From assembly GCA_965368765.1 (NCBI GenBank), contig CBDUOF010000021.1:1-26626 (forward strand): 26,626 nucleotides of DNA, given 5' to 3'. Every line of letters begins with the position of its first letter. Positions within the stretch are counted from its first letter, which is position 1. This document shows, one piece after another, positions 1 to 7,097 of this stretch. Made by a program: the position numbers and the translations under genes. The notes under the pieces were generated by a model. It was given only the letters and a program-made list of their open reading frames with translations. It searched no databases and was not told the DNA's origin. Source of the DNA: Leptofilum sp965368765 (GTDB lineage: Bacteria; Chloroflexota; Anaerolineae; Promineifilales; Promineifilaceae).

Positions 1-166
1 CGCGCATGGACGCGCTCTCTAACAACGCATCAACCGGACAATGCTGACTCCCTGGATAGCCGCCCGCGCCAATCTCAACGGCCGTAACCCCCGCTGCCAC
101 TGCCTTATCTAACGCCTCTTCAAAAGGCAGATTTTGAAACAATGCCATGAATACACCAATTCGCAT
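1..166 (-). CDS. Sugar phosphate isomerase/epimerase-like protein, N-terminal part (cut by window edge)
   Basis: Reading leftward from the ATG at 166-164, the frame stays open to the window edge and gives 55 residues beginning MRIGVFMALFQNLPFEEALD and including VEIGAGGYPG. This is the first beta-alpha units of an AP-endonuclease-2/xylose-isomerase-like TIM barrel; the 'GVF..LF...PFEEALD' opening with a 'VEIG.GGYPG' strand is typical of bacterial IolE-like sugar phosphate isomerases (family knowledge). A perfect Shine-Dalgarno, AGGAGGT on the minus strand (177-171), lies 4 bases before the ATG. The gene diverges from the GntR regulator at 375, so the 167-374 region may control both. The metal-binding residues lie beyond the window and cannot be checked. 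It would be the fifth such TIM-barrel protein of this locus. Confidence 0.8.
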   Translation of the reverse strand, partial: MRIGVFMALFQNLPFEEALDKAVAAGVTAVEIGAGGYPGSQHCPVDALLESASMR

Positions 167-195
167 GGAAACCTCCTGTTGTTTGTAAAAACATT

Positions 196-203
196 TTGTA
201 CAA
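196..203. promoter_or_regulatory. TTGTACAA palindrome, possible GntR half-operator
   Basis: A perfect 8-bp palindrome sits 30 bases upstream of the leftward isomerase start. HutC-type GntR repressors often bind AT-rich palindromes with TTGT/ACAA ends (family knowledge), so this could be a site for the regulator at 375. A single octamer palindrome is weak evidence. Confidence 0.25.
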
Positions 204-265
204 CCCTATGTTATTGTGTGATGCCTTGAATATCAAGAAAGCCCGGATTACCTGCCTTTCGTATT

Positions 266-275
266 CCCCCCCCCC
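266..275. repeat. Run of ten cytosines in the divergent intergenic region
   Basis: Ten consecutive C residues lie between the leftward isomerase gene and the GntR promoter. No other homopolymer of this length was noticed in the window. It could be slippage-prone, a spacing modulator for divergent promoters, or an assembly length error. Confidence 0.8.
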
Positions 276-295
276 ACGTAGTGTTATGAAATATC

Positions 296-323
296 TTGAC
301 TTTTTACTCAAGCTCTATAAACT
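296..323 (+). promoter_or_regulatory. Candidate sigma-70 promoter of the GntR gene
   Basis: TTGACT (296-301) and TAAACT (318-323) are separated by 16 bases, placing a transcription start near 330. An alternative -10, TATAAA at 316-321, would leave only 14 bases and is less likely. The candidate operator at 335-360 would then lie just downstream of the start, as expected for autorepression. Confidence 0.45.
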
Positions 324-334
324 ACAGCTTAAGT

Positions 335-360
335 TGTAATTACAGGATGACAGGATTACA
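335..360. promoter_or_regulatory. Candidate GntR operator upstream of the GntR gene
   Basis: The stretch starts with the perfect 10-bp palindrome TGTAATTACA (335-344) and ends with ATTACA (355-360), so TGTAAT and ATTACA form an inverted pair. Its last 13 bases, TGACAGGATTACA (348-360), recur exactly at 12510-12522 upstream of the FGGY kinase gene, next to another TGTAAT. The encoded GntR regulator is the obvious candidate to bind both. Direct evidence is only the repeat and symmetry; binding is inferred. Confidence 0.5.
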
Positions 361-374
361 TCAAGGGGTAAGGC

Positions 375-1160
375 GTGAAGTTTAACACAATTATCGACCG
401 ATCCACCTATATTCCTTTTTACATCCAGGTTCAAGATGCCCTAAAAGAGTTCATCAGACATGGTGACGCGTCGCCGGGCGATCAGTTACCCAGCGAGCCT
501 GATCTTTGCCAGCAGTTTGATGTGAGCCGAACCGTTATTCGACAAGCGTTACGCGGCTTGGAAAGTGAAGGGCTTATCGTTCGTCACAAGGGAAAAGGGA
601 CATTCGTTGCGGAACCGAAAATTGGTGAAAGTTTATTTCAGGAACTCACCGGTTTTCATCAAGATATGAGCCAGAAAGGCCATCCTCCGATTTCTCGCGT
701 CCTAAAGCAAGCGATTGTCCCGGCCAATGCCAAAGTGGCTGCCGTGTTGCAGTTGGCGCCGGAAACGGCCGTTATCCGCATTGATCGGCTACGCTTCGTT
801 GACGAAGAACCCATCGTCCTGGTTACCACTTATCTGCCTCACTCAATTTGCCCCGGCCTGGTAGAAACCGATCTGACACATCGCTCCCTTTATGCCTACT
901 TACAGTCAGAATATGGTTTGGAAATTGCCCGGGGTCGTCGAATCTTAGAAGCCATTGTTGCCGGCGAATATGAAGCAAACTTGTTGGCTGTTAATGAAGG
1001 CGCCCCATTGATTTCATTAGATAGCGTTAGTTATTTGGAAGACGGAACCCCGCTTGAATATTATCACGCGCTGCATCGCGGTGACCGGTCGATGTTTGAG
1101 GTTGAATTGATTCGCGCGCCTCAACAAGAAACCATTCACGATGTTGCCACCAATGCATAG
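375..1160 (+). CDS. GntR family transcriptional regulator, HutC/FarR subfamily (UTRA domain)
   Basis: A 261-residue cytoplasmic DNA-binding repressor or activator. Residues about 12-80 form the GntR winged helix: IPFYIQVQDALKEFI, then PGDQLPSEPDL, the recognition helix VSRTVIRQALRGLESEGL (50-67) and the wing HKGKGTFV. Residues about 85-250 are a UTRA effector-binding domain (ETAVIRIDRLRF, PIVLVTTYLP, LEYYHALHRGDRSMFEVEL); this domain binds small ligands, often sugar phosphates or amino-acid derivatives (family knowledge). The start is GTG at 375, behind AGGGG at 364-368; the first in-frame ATG lies well inside the winged helix. It is followed 33 bases later by a TIM-barrel isomerase gene. Paired candidate operators at 335-360 and 12505-12522 suggest autoregulation and control of the kinase operon. 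The effector is unknown. Confidence 0.95.
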   Translation: MKFNTIIDRSTYIPFYIQVQDALKEFIRHGDASPGDQLPSEPDLCQQFDVSRTVIRQALRGLESEGLIVRHKGKGTFVAEPKIGESLFQELTGFHQDMSQKGHPPISRVLKQAIVPANAKVAAVLQLAPETAVIRIDRLRFVDEEPIVLVTTYLPHSICPGLVETDLTHRSLYAYLQSEYGLEIARGRRILEAIVAGEYEANLLAVNEGAPLISLDSVSYLEDGTPLEYYHALHRGDRSMFEVELIRAPQQETIHDVATNA

Positions 1161-1193
1161 TTTTTAGCCAAAAAATAATAAGGAGATTGAAAG

Positions 1194-2066
1194 ATGGCGA
1201 TGAAGGTTGGAATTGATAGTTATTGTTTCCACCGTTACTTTGGCGAAGTCTACCCACATCAGACGGCACCCGCTGATAGTGAAAAGATGACAATGGAAGA
1301 CTTTTTGACTTTTGCCAAAAAGCTGGATGTGGATGGCGTATCGCTTGAATCATGTTTTTTTCCCAGCTTTGATAAAGCCTGGTTTGTCAATTTAAAGGCC
1401 CAACTTGATGAGTACGGTTTTGATCGCGTATATGCTTGGGGGCATCCCGATGGGCTGGAGGCAGGTAAAAATCAGGAAGCGTTTGCAGACATGGTGGCTC
1501 AGATTCCCAATGCGAGACTAATTGGTGCCCCCGTGATGCGGGTCGTGGCCAGCAGCTTGATGTTTCGCTTTGAACCTCATGGCCCTCAGCTAGATATTCT
1601 GGTGGATTGGTTCAAGGAAGCGGTTAAAGTTGCAGAAGAATATGACGTCAAGCTGGCTGTGGAAAACCATATTGATTACACAGCCGACGAGTGTGTAGAG
1701 CTGCTGGACCGGGTGAACTCGCCCTATTTGGGGCTAAATCTGGACACGGGCAACTTTCTGCGACTGCTGGACGATCCGGTTGAAGGAGCCAAGAAGTTGG
1801 CCGATCGGGTTTATGCCACCCACATAAAAGATTTGAAACCAGTGAAGGGGTTAGACGCCCGGGAATGGTATTTCTTTTCCTCGACGCCGGTAGGCGAAGG
1901 GTTGGTAGATAATCAAAAGCTGGCTCAGATCTTGCACGATGCAAACTATCAGGGATTTTTAGCGGCAGAGACGGATTCGCTGCATCCGGATTATGAAAAC
2001 AGGGAACATTGGGCTGTTGAGCAGAGTGTTAAGGAGCTCAAACGGATAGCTGCCAATGTAAGATAG
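1194..2066 (+). CDS. Sugar phosphate isomerase/epimerase (AP-endonuclease-2-type TIM barrel)
   Basis: A 290-residue protein with a complete xylose-isomerase-like TIM barrel. The four usual metal-binding positions can be read off: E157 in LAVENH, D184 in LNLDTGN, H210 in THIKD, and E259 in AAETD. This HIKD/LDTGN pattern is seen in IolE/IolI-like dehydratases, isomerases and epimerases (family knowledge); the substrate cannot be assigned. The start ATG at 1194 sits behind AAGGAG (1180-1185), 8 bases away; an in-frame ATG at 1200 is a less favoured alternative. It is 33 bases downstream of the GntR gene and probably cotranscribed with it, while the next gene has its own promoter. The C-terminal segment, rich in acidic and aromatic residues (HPDYENREHW), is unlike the other TIM-barrel proteins here. 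Confidence 0.9.
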   Translation: MAMKVGIDSYCFHRYFGEVYPHQTAPADSEKMTMEDFLTFAKKLDVDGVSLESCFFPSFDKAWFVNLKAQLDEYGFDRVYAWGHPDGLEAGKNQEAFADMVAQIPNARLIGAPVMRVVASSLMFRFEPHGPQLDILVDWFKEAVKVAEEYDVKLAVENHIDYTADECVELLDRVNSPYLGLNLDTGNFLRLLDDPVEGAKKLADRVYATHIKDLKPVKGLDAREWYFFSSTPVGEGLVDNQKLAQILHDANYQGFLAAETDSLHPDYENREHWAVEQSVKELKRIAANVR

Positions 2067-2107
2067 ACGCCCTGGCCAAAGATTTAATTTCAATAATGAA
2101 GCAAGTG

Positions 2108-2136
2108 TTGACAGATCGCGATGACTTTTGTACTAT
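2108..2136 (+). promoter_or_regulatory. Strong sigma-70-type promoter of the ROK regulator unit
   Basis: A consensus -35 TTGACA (2108-2113) is followed after exactly 17 bases by TACTAT (2131-2136). This is the best promoter match seen in the window. The predicted transcription start, near 2143, falls inside the inverted repeat at 2141-2173. Confidence 0.75.
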
Positions 2137-2140
2137 CATA

Positions 2141-2173
2141 ACGTACTTGCTACAAAAGCTGTAGCAAGTACGT
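2141..2173. promoter_or_regulatory. Perfect 14-bp inverted repeat at the transcription start of the ROK gene
   Basis: The arms ACGTACTTGCTACA (2141-2154) and TGTAGCAAGTACGT (2160-2173) are exact reverse complements with a 5-base spacer. There is no T-run after it, so it is not an ordinary terminator. It begins 5 bases after the -10 box and covers the predicted start site, which fits an operator for the ROK repressor encoded directly downstream. A 5'-UTR RNA hairpin is the alternative. Confidence 0.7.
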
Positions 2174-2213
2174 GGCCTAACTTCCTTCTATCGTTCGCTA
2201 TCTGAGGGCGTTT

Positions 2214-3452
2214 ATGTCTGATACCCTTGCAGGATCCAGCATCCAAGTTGATAAAGCTACCTTTGTTGTGAATGCAGCTGAAGCCTCAATTGTGCAGGCA
2301 ATTCGGGAGCAGGGGCCTTTGTCACGGACGGATCTGACCCATGCGCTGAATTATTCACGGGCCAGTTTGACGACCATTGTGGGGAATCTGGTGGCATCCG
2401 GAATTTTGCATGAGGTCGGAGAGGGACGGTCGGCCGGTGGGCGACGGCCGTTATTGCTCGACATCAATCCCCAGCTGGGCTATGTGGCTGGTGTCGATAT
2501 CGGGGTAACGAGCGTTGATTTTGCCCTGGCCGATTTTCAGGGACGCATCTTTGAGCGCTTTTCTGAAGCGTCGGACGTCCAGGTGGATCCCGAATTTTTC
2601 CTGAACCGCGTTTGTGATGTCATCTCGTCACAGCTGGCAAAACATGACATTGCCCCTGAAAGCCTGGTAGCGATTGGTTTAGGTGTGCCAGGCCCAGTGG
2701 AATTTGCCGCTGGTGTGTTGATTGCTCCTCCCTTGATGCCCGCCTGGGAAGGGTATCCCATCAAGGAATTTTTCCGCCCGCTGTTTCCTAATGCGCATGT
2801 GGTGGTGGACAACGACGTCAACATCATGGCCAAGGGAGAGCAGAAAGCGGGCAGCGGACAAGGTATTGACAGCTTCTTGTTTGTCAAGATTGGCACGGGC
2901 ATTGGCTGTGGCATTATCAGCAACGGCCGTATCTACCGCGGTAGTGATGGCTGTGCCGGAGACATTGGCCATATTTGCATAGATTACAACGGCCCCGTGT
3001 GTCACTGTGGCAACCAGGGTTGCCTGGAATTTTTAGCGGCAGGCCCGGCTATTGCCGCCCAAGGGATCGAGAAAGCCCAGGCAGGAGAAAGCCCATTTTT
3101 GGCCCAGCGGCTGGCGGAAAAAGACGGGGTGTTAACGGCCGTAGACGTCAGTGAAGCCGCCGCCGTTGGTGATCGAGCAGCCAATGAAATTATCCGTCAC
3201 AGCGGCCGTATGATTGGTGGCGTGTTGGCAGGCCTCGTCAATTTTTACAATCCTAAAGCGATCTTTATCGGAGGCGGCGTTAGCAATATTGGCTACAGCT
3301 TTTTGTCCACCATTCGCCAGGCAACGCTGCGCCGGGCAACCGCCCTGTCTACTCGTGGCTTGCAGGTTGAATATTCGCAATTGGGCGCTGACACTGGCGT
3401 GTTTGGCGCCATCTGGCTGGCGCTAGAAAACGTATTTACCGTGCAAAGTTAA
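2214..3452 (+). CDS. ROK family transcriptional regulator (NagC/XylR type)
   Basis: A 412-residue DNA-binding sugar sensor. Residues about 20-75 are a MarR-like winged helix (IREQGPLSRTDL, YSRASLTTIVGNLVASGIL, then GRSAGGRRP). Residues about 88-405 are the ROK fold: VAGVDIGVTS (91-100), IGLGVPGPV, the DNDVN motif (199-203), IGTGIGCGI, and the zinc motif with H253, C263, C265 and C270 (CHCGNQGCLE). The ROK zinc motif and DxN are intact, so it may bind a sugar much as ROK kinases do. The ATG at 2214 lies behind TGAGGG (2203-2208). It stands first in the long rightward unit that includes the ABC importer, and the promoter and perfect inverted repeat just upstream suggest autorepression relieved by an incoming sugar. 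The ligand is unknown. Confidence 0.95.
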   Translation: MSDTLAGSSIQVDKATFVVNAAEASIVQAIREQGPLSRTDLTHALNYSRASLTTIVGNLVASGILHEVGEGRSAGGRRPLLLDINPQLGYVAGVDIGVTSVDFALADFQGRIFERFSEASDVQVDPEFFLNRVCDVISSQLAKHDIAPESLVAIGLGVPGPVEFAAGVLIAPPLMPAWEGYPIKEFFRPLFPNAHVVVDNDVNIMAKGEQKAGSGQGIDSFLFVKIGTGIGCGIISNGRIYRGSDGCAGDIGHICIDYNGPVCHCGNQGCLEFLAAGPAIAAQGIEKAQAGESPFLAQRLAEKDGVLTAVDVSEAAAVGDRAANEIIRHSGRMIGGVLAGLVNFYNPKAIFIGGGVSNIGYSFLSTIRQATLRRATALSTRGLQVEYSQLGADTGVFGAIWLALENVFTVQS

Positions 3453-3512
3453 TTTCCGAAAGCTCCTTTGCGGAGAAGCAATAGATGTGACCAAATACAG
3501 GAGAGGGAAGAG

Positions 3513-4685
3513 ATGAAGACGATGAATGTGGCCATTATTGGCACCAAATTTATGGGCAAGGCGCACAGCAACGCCTGGTTAAACGCGCCCCGATTTTTTG
3601 ATATGGGTATTAAGCCGGTGCTCAGAGTGGCTTGCGGCCAAAATGAAGCCGAGCTGAAAGCCTTTGCGGCACGTTGGGGTTGGGAAGAAACGGAGACGGA
3701 TTGGCGCAAGGTCGTAGAGCGGGATGATGTGGACATTGTGGACATTTCGGTGCCTACGCACCTGCATCGGGATATTGCGGTGGCGGCGGCCAAAGCAGGT
3801 AAGCATATTTTCTGTGAAAAGCCATTTGCACTGTCATTGAAAGAAGCGCAAGAGATGTATGAAGCGGCCGACAAAGCGGGCATCGTCCACTATGTGAATC
3901 ACAATTATCGGCGCTGCCCGGCCGTGATGTTGGCCAAACGATTAATTGACGAAGGACAGATTGGGCGCATTTTCCATTGGCGCGGCGCGTATTTACAGGA
4001 TTGGATTGTTGATCCTGATTTTCCCCTGACGTGGCACTTGCAGAAAGATAAAGCTGGCACCGGTCCGCATGGCGATTTGAATTCGCACAGCGTCGATTTA
4101 GCCCGATTTTTGGTTGGCGACATCAAATCTGTTTCGGCCATGATGACAACATTTATTAAGGAACGGCCGTTACCCGGAGCCGGTGCCGCCACCTTCAGCG
4201 CAGGTTCAGGAGAATCAACTGAAATGGGCAAGGTGACCGTCGATGACGCCGCCTTTATGCTGGCCGAATTTGAAAATGGGGCGTTGGGTTCGTTTGAAGC
4301 TTCCCGCTTTGCGCCTGGTCGTAAAAACTACAACAGTTTCGAGATTTATGGCAGTAAAGGCAGCATCGTGTTCAATCTGGAACGGATGAACGAATTGCAG
4401 CTCTTTCTGCGCGATGACCCTGCCCACGCCCAGGGCTTCCGCACCATTATTGCGACAGAAGGCGGCGAGCACGCCTACGTTGCCAATTGGTGGCCGCCGG
4501 GGCACATCATTGGCTATGAGCATGAGTTCCACCATGCGGTGGTTGACTTTATGAAGGCAATTGAAACGGGTAGCGGCATTGCTCCTAGTTTTTATGACGG
4601 TGTGAAAGAAGTGGAAGTGTTGCAAGCTGGCATTCAATCGGCTCAGACGGGCCAGCGTGTGGCCGTTCGTGACGTGGCTGGCTAA
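3513..4685 (+). CDS. Gfo/Idh/MocA family NAD(P)-dependent oxidoreductase
   Basis: A 390-residue cytoplasmic dehydrogenase. The N-terminal Rossmann fold starts VAIIGTKFMGKAHSNAW (6-22), an unusual nucleotide loop with T-K in place of the common G-x-G. The catalytic EKP is E102-K103-P104 (HIFCEKP). In the C-terminal domain, GTGPHGDLNSHSVDLARFL carries D188 and H192, the usual D-x3-H pair. Family members oxidise or reduce a sugar hydroxyl, often at C1, C2 or C3. The start is ATG 3513, behind AGGAGAGGG (3499-3507); the frame is open further up to 3468, but without a ribosome site or homology-like sequence. It is 60 bases after the ROK stop and 19 bases before a TIM-barrel gene. Such neighbouring pairs recur in inositol and 3-keto-sugar pathways (family knowledge). 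The substrate is not assignable. Confidence 0.93.
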   Translation: MKTMNVAIIGTKFMGKAHSNAWLNAPRFFDMGIKPVLRVACGQNEAELKAFAARWGWEETETDWRKVVERDDVDIVDISVPTHLHRDIAVAAAKAGKHIFCEKPFALSLKEAQEMYEAADKAGIVHYVNHNYRRCPAVMLAKRLIDEGQIGRIFHWRGAYLQDWIVDPDFPLTWHLQKDKAGTGPHGDLNSHSVDLARFLVGDIKSVSAMMTTFIKERPLPGAGAATFSAGSGESTEMGKVTVDDAAFMLAEFENGALGSFEASRFAPGRKNYNSFEIYGSKGSIVFNLERMNELQLFLRDDPAHAQGFRTIIATEGGEHAYVANWWPPGHIIGYEHEFHHAVVDFMKAIETGSGIAPSFYDGVKEVEVLQAGIQSAQTGQRVAVRDVAG

Positions 4686-4704
4686 ATCCATCAGGGAGAG
4701 AAAC

Positions 4705-5574
4705 GTGAAATTCGGCGCGAATACTTTTATATGGGAATCTCCTTTTTCCACAGAGGCACATCTGTATTTGTGCCAAAAGGTGGCACAGATGGGCTTTGAT
4801 CTGATTGAAGTGGCCGTCGAAGATCCGACCCTGGTGAATGTGCCTGCTTTGCGGCTTGCTACAAAGCAGGCTGGGATCGACGTTATCGTCGGTGGCGCGT
4901 TTGGCCCGGACCGTAATTTGAGCAGTGCCGATACGGCCGTTCGCCAAAACGCCGAAAGGTATTTGCAGTGGTGTATTGAAGCCGCCGCTGAACTGGAGTC
5001 ACCATTAGTAACTGGGCCAATGTATTCGGCTGTGGGCAAAGAGAGGCTGGAAACGGCCGTTGCTCGTCAACAGGAATGGGATCGCGCCGTCACGGGATTG
5101 CAAAAATGGGGCAGCTACGCAGAAAAGCACGGCGTGAAGCTTGCCTTTGAGCCCCTGAATCGTTTTGAAACCGACATGGTCAACATTGTTCAGCAAGGGC
5201 TAGACCTGATTGAACAAGTTGGAAATCCTGTCGTGGGGCTGCATCTGGATACATTCCACATGCATCTGGAAGAGAAAGATTCCGCTGCCGCCATCCGTCA
5301 GGCGGGCCCGCACATTTTCCATTTCCACGCCTGCGAAAATGATCGCGGCGTCCCGGGCACGGGTCAGGTCAACTGGCGCGATGTGGCGCAGGCACTTCAC
5401 GACGTCGATTATCAGGGTCCTGTGGTGATCGAGTCCTTCACCCCCAACGTGCAATCGATTGCCCGAGCTGTCTGCATTTGGCGCGATATTGCTCCGGATC
5501 AGGACGCAATTGCGACAGAAGGATTAACCTTTTTAAAGCAGCTGATGGCACGAGAGGGAGCAAAAAGCGCATGA
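4705..5574 (+). CDS. D-tagatose 3-epimerase/D-psicose 3-epimerase-like TIM-barrel protein
   Basis: A 289-residue protein with the classical ketose 3-epimerase layout. E149 (LAFEPLNRFE), D182 (GLHLDTFHMHLEE), H208 (HFHACENDRG.PGTG) and E243 (VVIESF) line up, shifted by three, with the E152/D185/H211/E246 metal ligands of Pseudomonas cichorii D-tagatose 3-epimerase (from memory of the family). The HACENDRG.PG.G.V.W segment is also diagnostic. It would interconvert C3 epimers of a free ketose, or do related chemistry on a 3-keto sugar. The start is GTG 4705, behind AGGGAGAG (4693-4700); longer in-frame starts overlap the previous gene and add non-homologous residues. Its TGA overlaps the ATG of the ABC ATPase gene, so the two are translationally coupled. 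Confidence 0.9.
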   Translation: MKFGANTFIWESPFSTEAHLYLCQKVAQMGFDLIEVAVEDPTLVNVPALRLATKQAGIDVIVGGAFGPDRNLSSADTAVRQNAERYLQWCIEAAAELESPLVTGPMYSAVGKERLETAVARQQEWDRAVTGLQKWGSYAEKHGVKLAFEPLNRFETDMVNIVQQGLDLIEQVGNPVVGLHLDTFHMHLEEKDSAAAIRQAGPHIFHFHACENDRGVPGTGQVNWRDVAQALHDVDYQGPVVIESFTPNVQSIARAVCIWRDIAPDQDAIATEGLTFLKQLMAREGAKSA

Positions 5575-7091
5575 CAAAAGCAGCAGACCCCATCCTGGAA
5601 GTTCGCAACATCACCAAACAGTTCCCGGGGGTACTGGCGCTGAATGATGTATCGGCCAAATTTTATTCGGGCGAGGTTCATGCTTTGGTGGGTGAAAACG
5701 GTGCAGGAAAATCTACGTTGATGAAGATTCTGGCGGGTGCTTATGTTCCGGATAATGGCGAGATTCGCTACCAGGGTGAGTCGATTCGTTTTAATCACCC
5801 ACGTGAAGCGCAAGAAGCAGGAATCAGTATTATTTATCAGGAGTTCAACCTGCTGCCAGAGCGAACTGTCGCCCAGAATATCTTTTTAGGTCGGGAGCCC
5901 ACGCGCCGTGGCCTGATCGATCACCGTCAATTAAATCGCAGGACAATGGACGTGTTGAAGCAGGTGGGGGCTGAGGGCATGATCGCGCCTGATATCAAAG
6001 TAAAAGCGCTTTCAATTGCCGAGCAGCAGTTGGTAGAGATTGCCAAAGCGCTCTCGTTTGAGGCCAAAGTGCTGATCATGGATGAGCCAACGGCCGCATT
6101 GGCCACGCATGAAGTTGAAATTTTGACCAGGCTTGTGCACAAGCTGATTGCTCAGGGATTGGCCATTATCTTCATTTCCCATCGATTTACCGAGGTTTTT
6201 GATCTGGCCAAAACAATCACCGTTCTGAAGGATGGCGAGCTTATCGCTACGGTTCCGGCAACCGATGTAACGCCAGGCAAAATCATCACCATGATGGTAG
6301 GTCGTGAACTGGATCAATATTTTCCAGGTTTGGCCAAACCAGAGGATGTTGGTGAGGTCGTGGTGGAGGTCATCAATGGCGGCAACGCCAAGCTAAGCGA
6401 CATTAATTTTCAACTACGGGCCGGTGAGATTGTTGGTGTGTCGGGCTTACAAGGGTCTGGACGCACGGAGATGGCCCAGGCACTTTTTGGTGTGGAGCCG
6501 TTTTCGCAAGGCGAGTACAGGATCAAGGGAAAAGCTGCCCGAATCAAAACGCCCAAGGGGGCCATTAAGGCCAAGATGGGCTTTGTTACTGAAGATCGCA
6601 AGGCGGAAGGCATTTTGCCCAACCAGCCTTTGAATGACAATGTTCTAATGTCGGTTCGGGCATTGCAAGCAACACTTCGTCGCGTTATGCGCTACGGTAT
6701 TGGTGACAAGCCGCAGCTCGTGTCAGAGTTGGCCAAGCAAGTTGATGTGCGCACGCCTAGCCTGACGCAAGAAGTGCAATATCTCAGTGGTGGCAACCAG
6801 CAGAAGGTGGTGTTGGCCAAATGGTTGGCCTCTACCTGTGACATTTTTATTTTTGATGAGCCGACACGCGGCATTGATGTAGATGCAAAAGCCAGCATTC
6901 ATGAGATGATTCGTGAATTAGCCAGAGCCGGAGCGGCCGTTTTGATGATTTCGTCCGAGCTACCAGAGATTATCGGCATGAGTGATCGCATTGTGGTGAT
7001 GTGGGACGGCCGTATCCGTGGTGAATTACCAGCTGGTTCTGGGGAAGAAGCCATTATGTTTATGGCCACTGGTCACCAGGATAAGGATTAA
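5571..7091 (+). CDS. Sugar ABC transporter ATP-binding protein (RbsA/MglA/XylG type, double ATPase)
   Basis: A 506-residue cytoplasmic ATPase with two fused ABC domains. Domain 1 has Walker A GENGAGKST (41-49), Q-loop YQEFN, signature LSIAEQQ (147-153), Walker B VLIMDEP (167-173) and the switch histidine in FISHR. Domain 2 has the degenerate P-loop GLQGSGRTE (292-300, with R in place of K), signature LSGGNQQ (405-411) and FIFDEP (426-431). One active and one degenerate site is normal for this CUT2 subfamily, which imports monosaccharides such as ribose, xylose and galactose. The start is ATG 5571, overlapping the TGA of the epimerase gene (ATGA). It is followed by two permease genes and a lipoprotein gene, so the importer is complete. 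Confidence 0.97.
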   Translation: MTKAADPILEVRNITKQFPGVLALNDVSAKFYSGEVHALVGENGAGKSTLMKILAGAYVPDNGEIRYQGESIRFNHPREAQEAGISIIYQEFNLLPERTVAQNIFLGREPTRRGLIDHRQLNRRTMDVLKQVGAEGMIAPDIKVKALSIAEQQLVEIAKALSFEAKVLIMDEPTAALATHEVEILTRLVHKLIAQGLAIIFISHRFTEVFDLAKTITVLKDGELIATVPATDVTPGKIITMMVGRELDQYFPGLAKPEDVGEVVVEVINGGNAKLSDINFQLRAGEIVGVSGLQGSGRTEMAQALFGVEPFSQGEYRIKGKAARIKTPKGAIKAKMGFVTEDRKAEGILPNQPLNDNVLMSVRALQATLRRVMRYGIGDKPQLVSELAKQVDVRTPSLTQEVQYLSGGNQQKVVLAKWLASTCDIFIFDEPTRGIDVDAKASIHEMIRELARAGAAVLMISSELPEIIGMSDRIVVMWDGRIRGELPAGSGEEAIMFMATGHQDKD

Positions 7092-7097
7092 ATCGTT

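Noticed and set aside
120..311. Leftward 63-codon frame over the divergent promoter region
   Set aside because: It crosses the C10 tract and the promoter region and overlaps the start of the better-supported isomerase frame, which has a perfect ribosome site.
3455..3486. Short hairpin CTCC-TTTGC-GGAG after the ROK gene as a terminator
   Set aside because: The stem is only four base pairs with no T-run, too weak to support termination.
3468..3512. Longer N-terminus for the first Gfo/Idh/MocA gene from a TTG at 3468
   Set aside because: The extra 15 residues precede the Rossmann strand without homology-like character, and a strong ribosome site sits just before the ATG at 3513.
4215..5039. 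Leftward 274-codon open frame across the dehydrogenase-epimerase junction
   Set aside because: It is antisense to two well-supported genes with intact catalytic motifs, has no ribosome site, and its product (rich in Ser, Thr, Arg, His) resembles no family.
5478..5570. Longer N-terminus for the ABC ATPase from an ATT/ATG-like start inside the epimerase gene
   Set aside because: The added residues overlap the end of the epimerase gene in another frame; the ATGA junction at 5571 gives the usual RbsA N-terminus.
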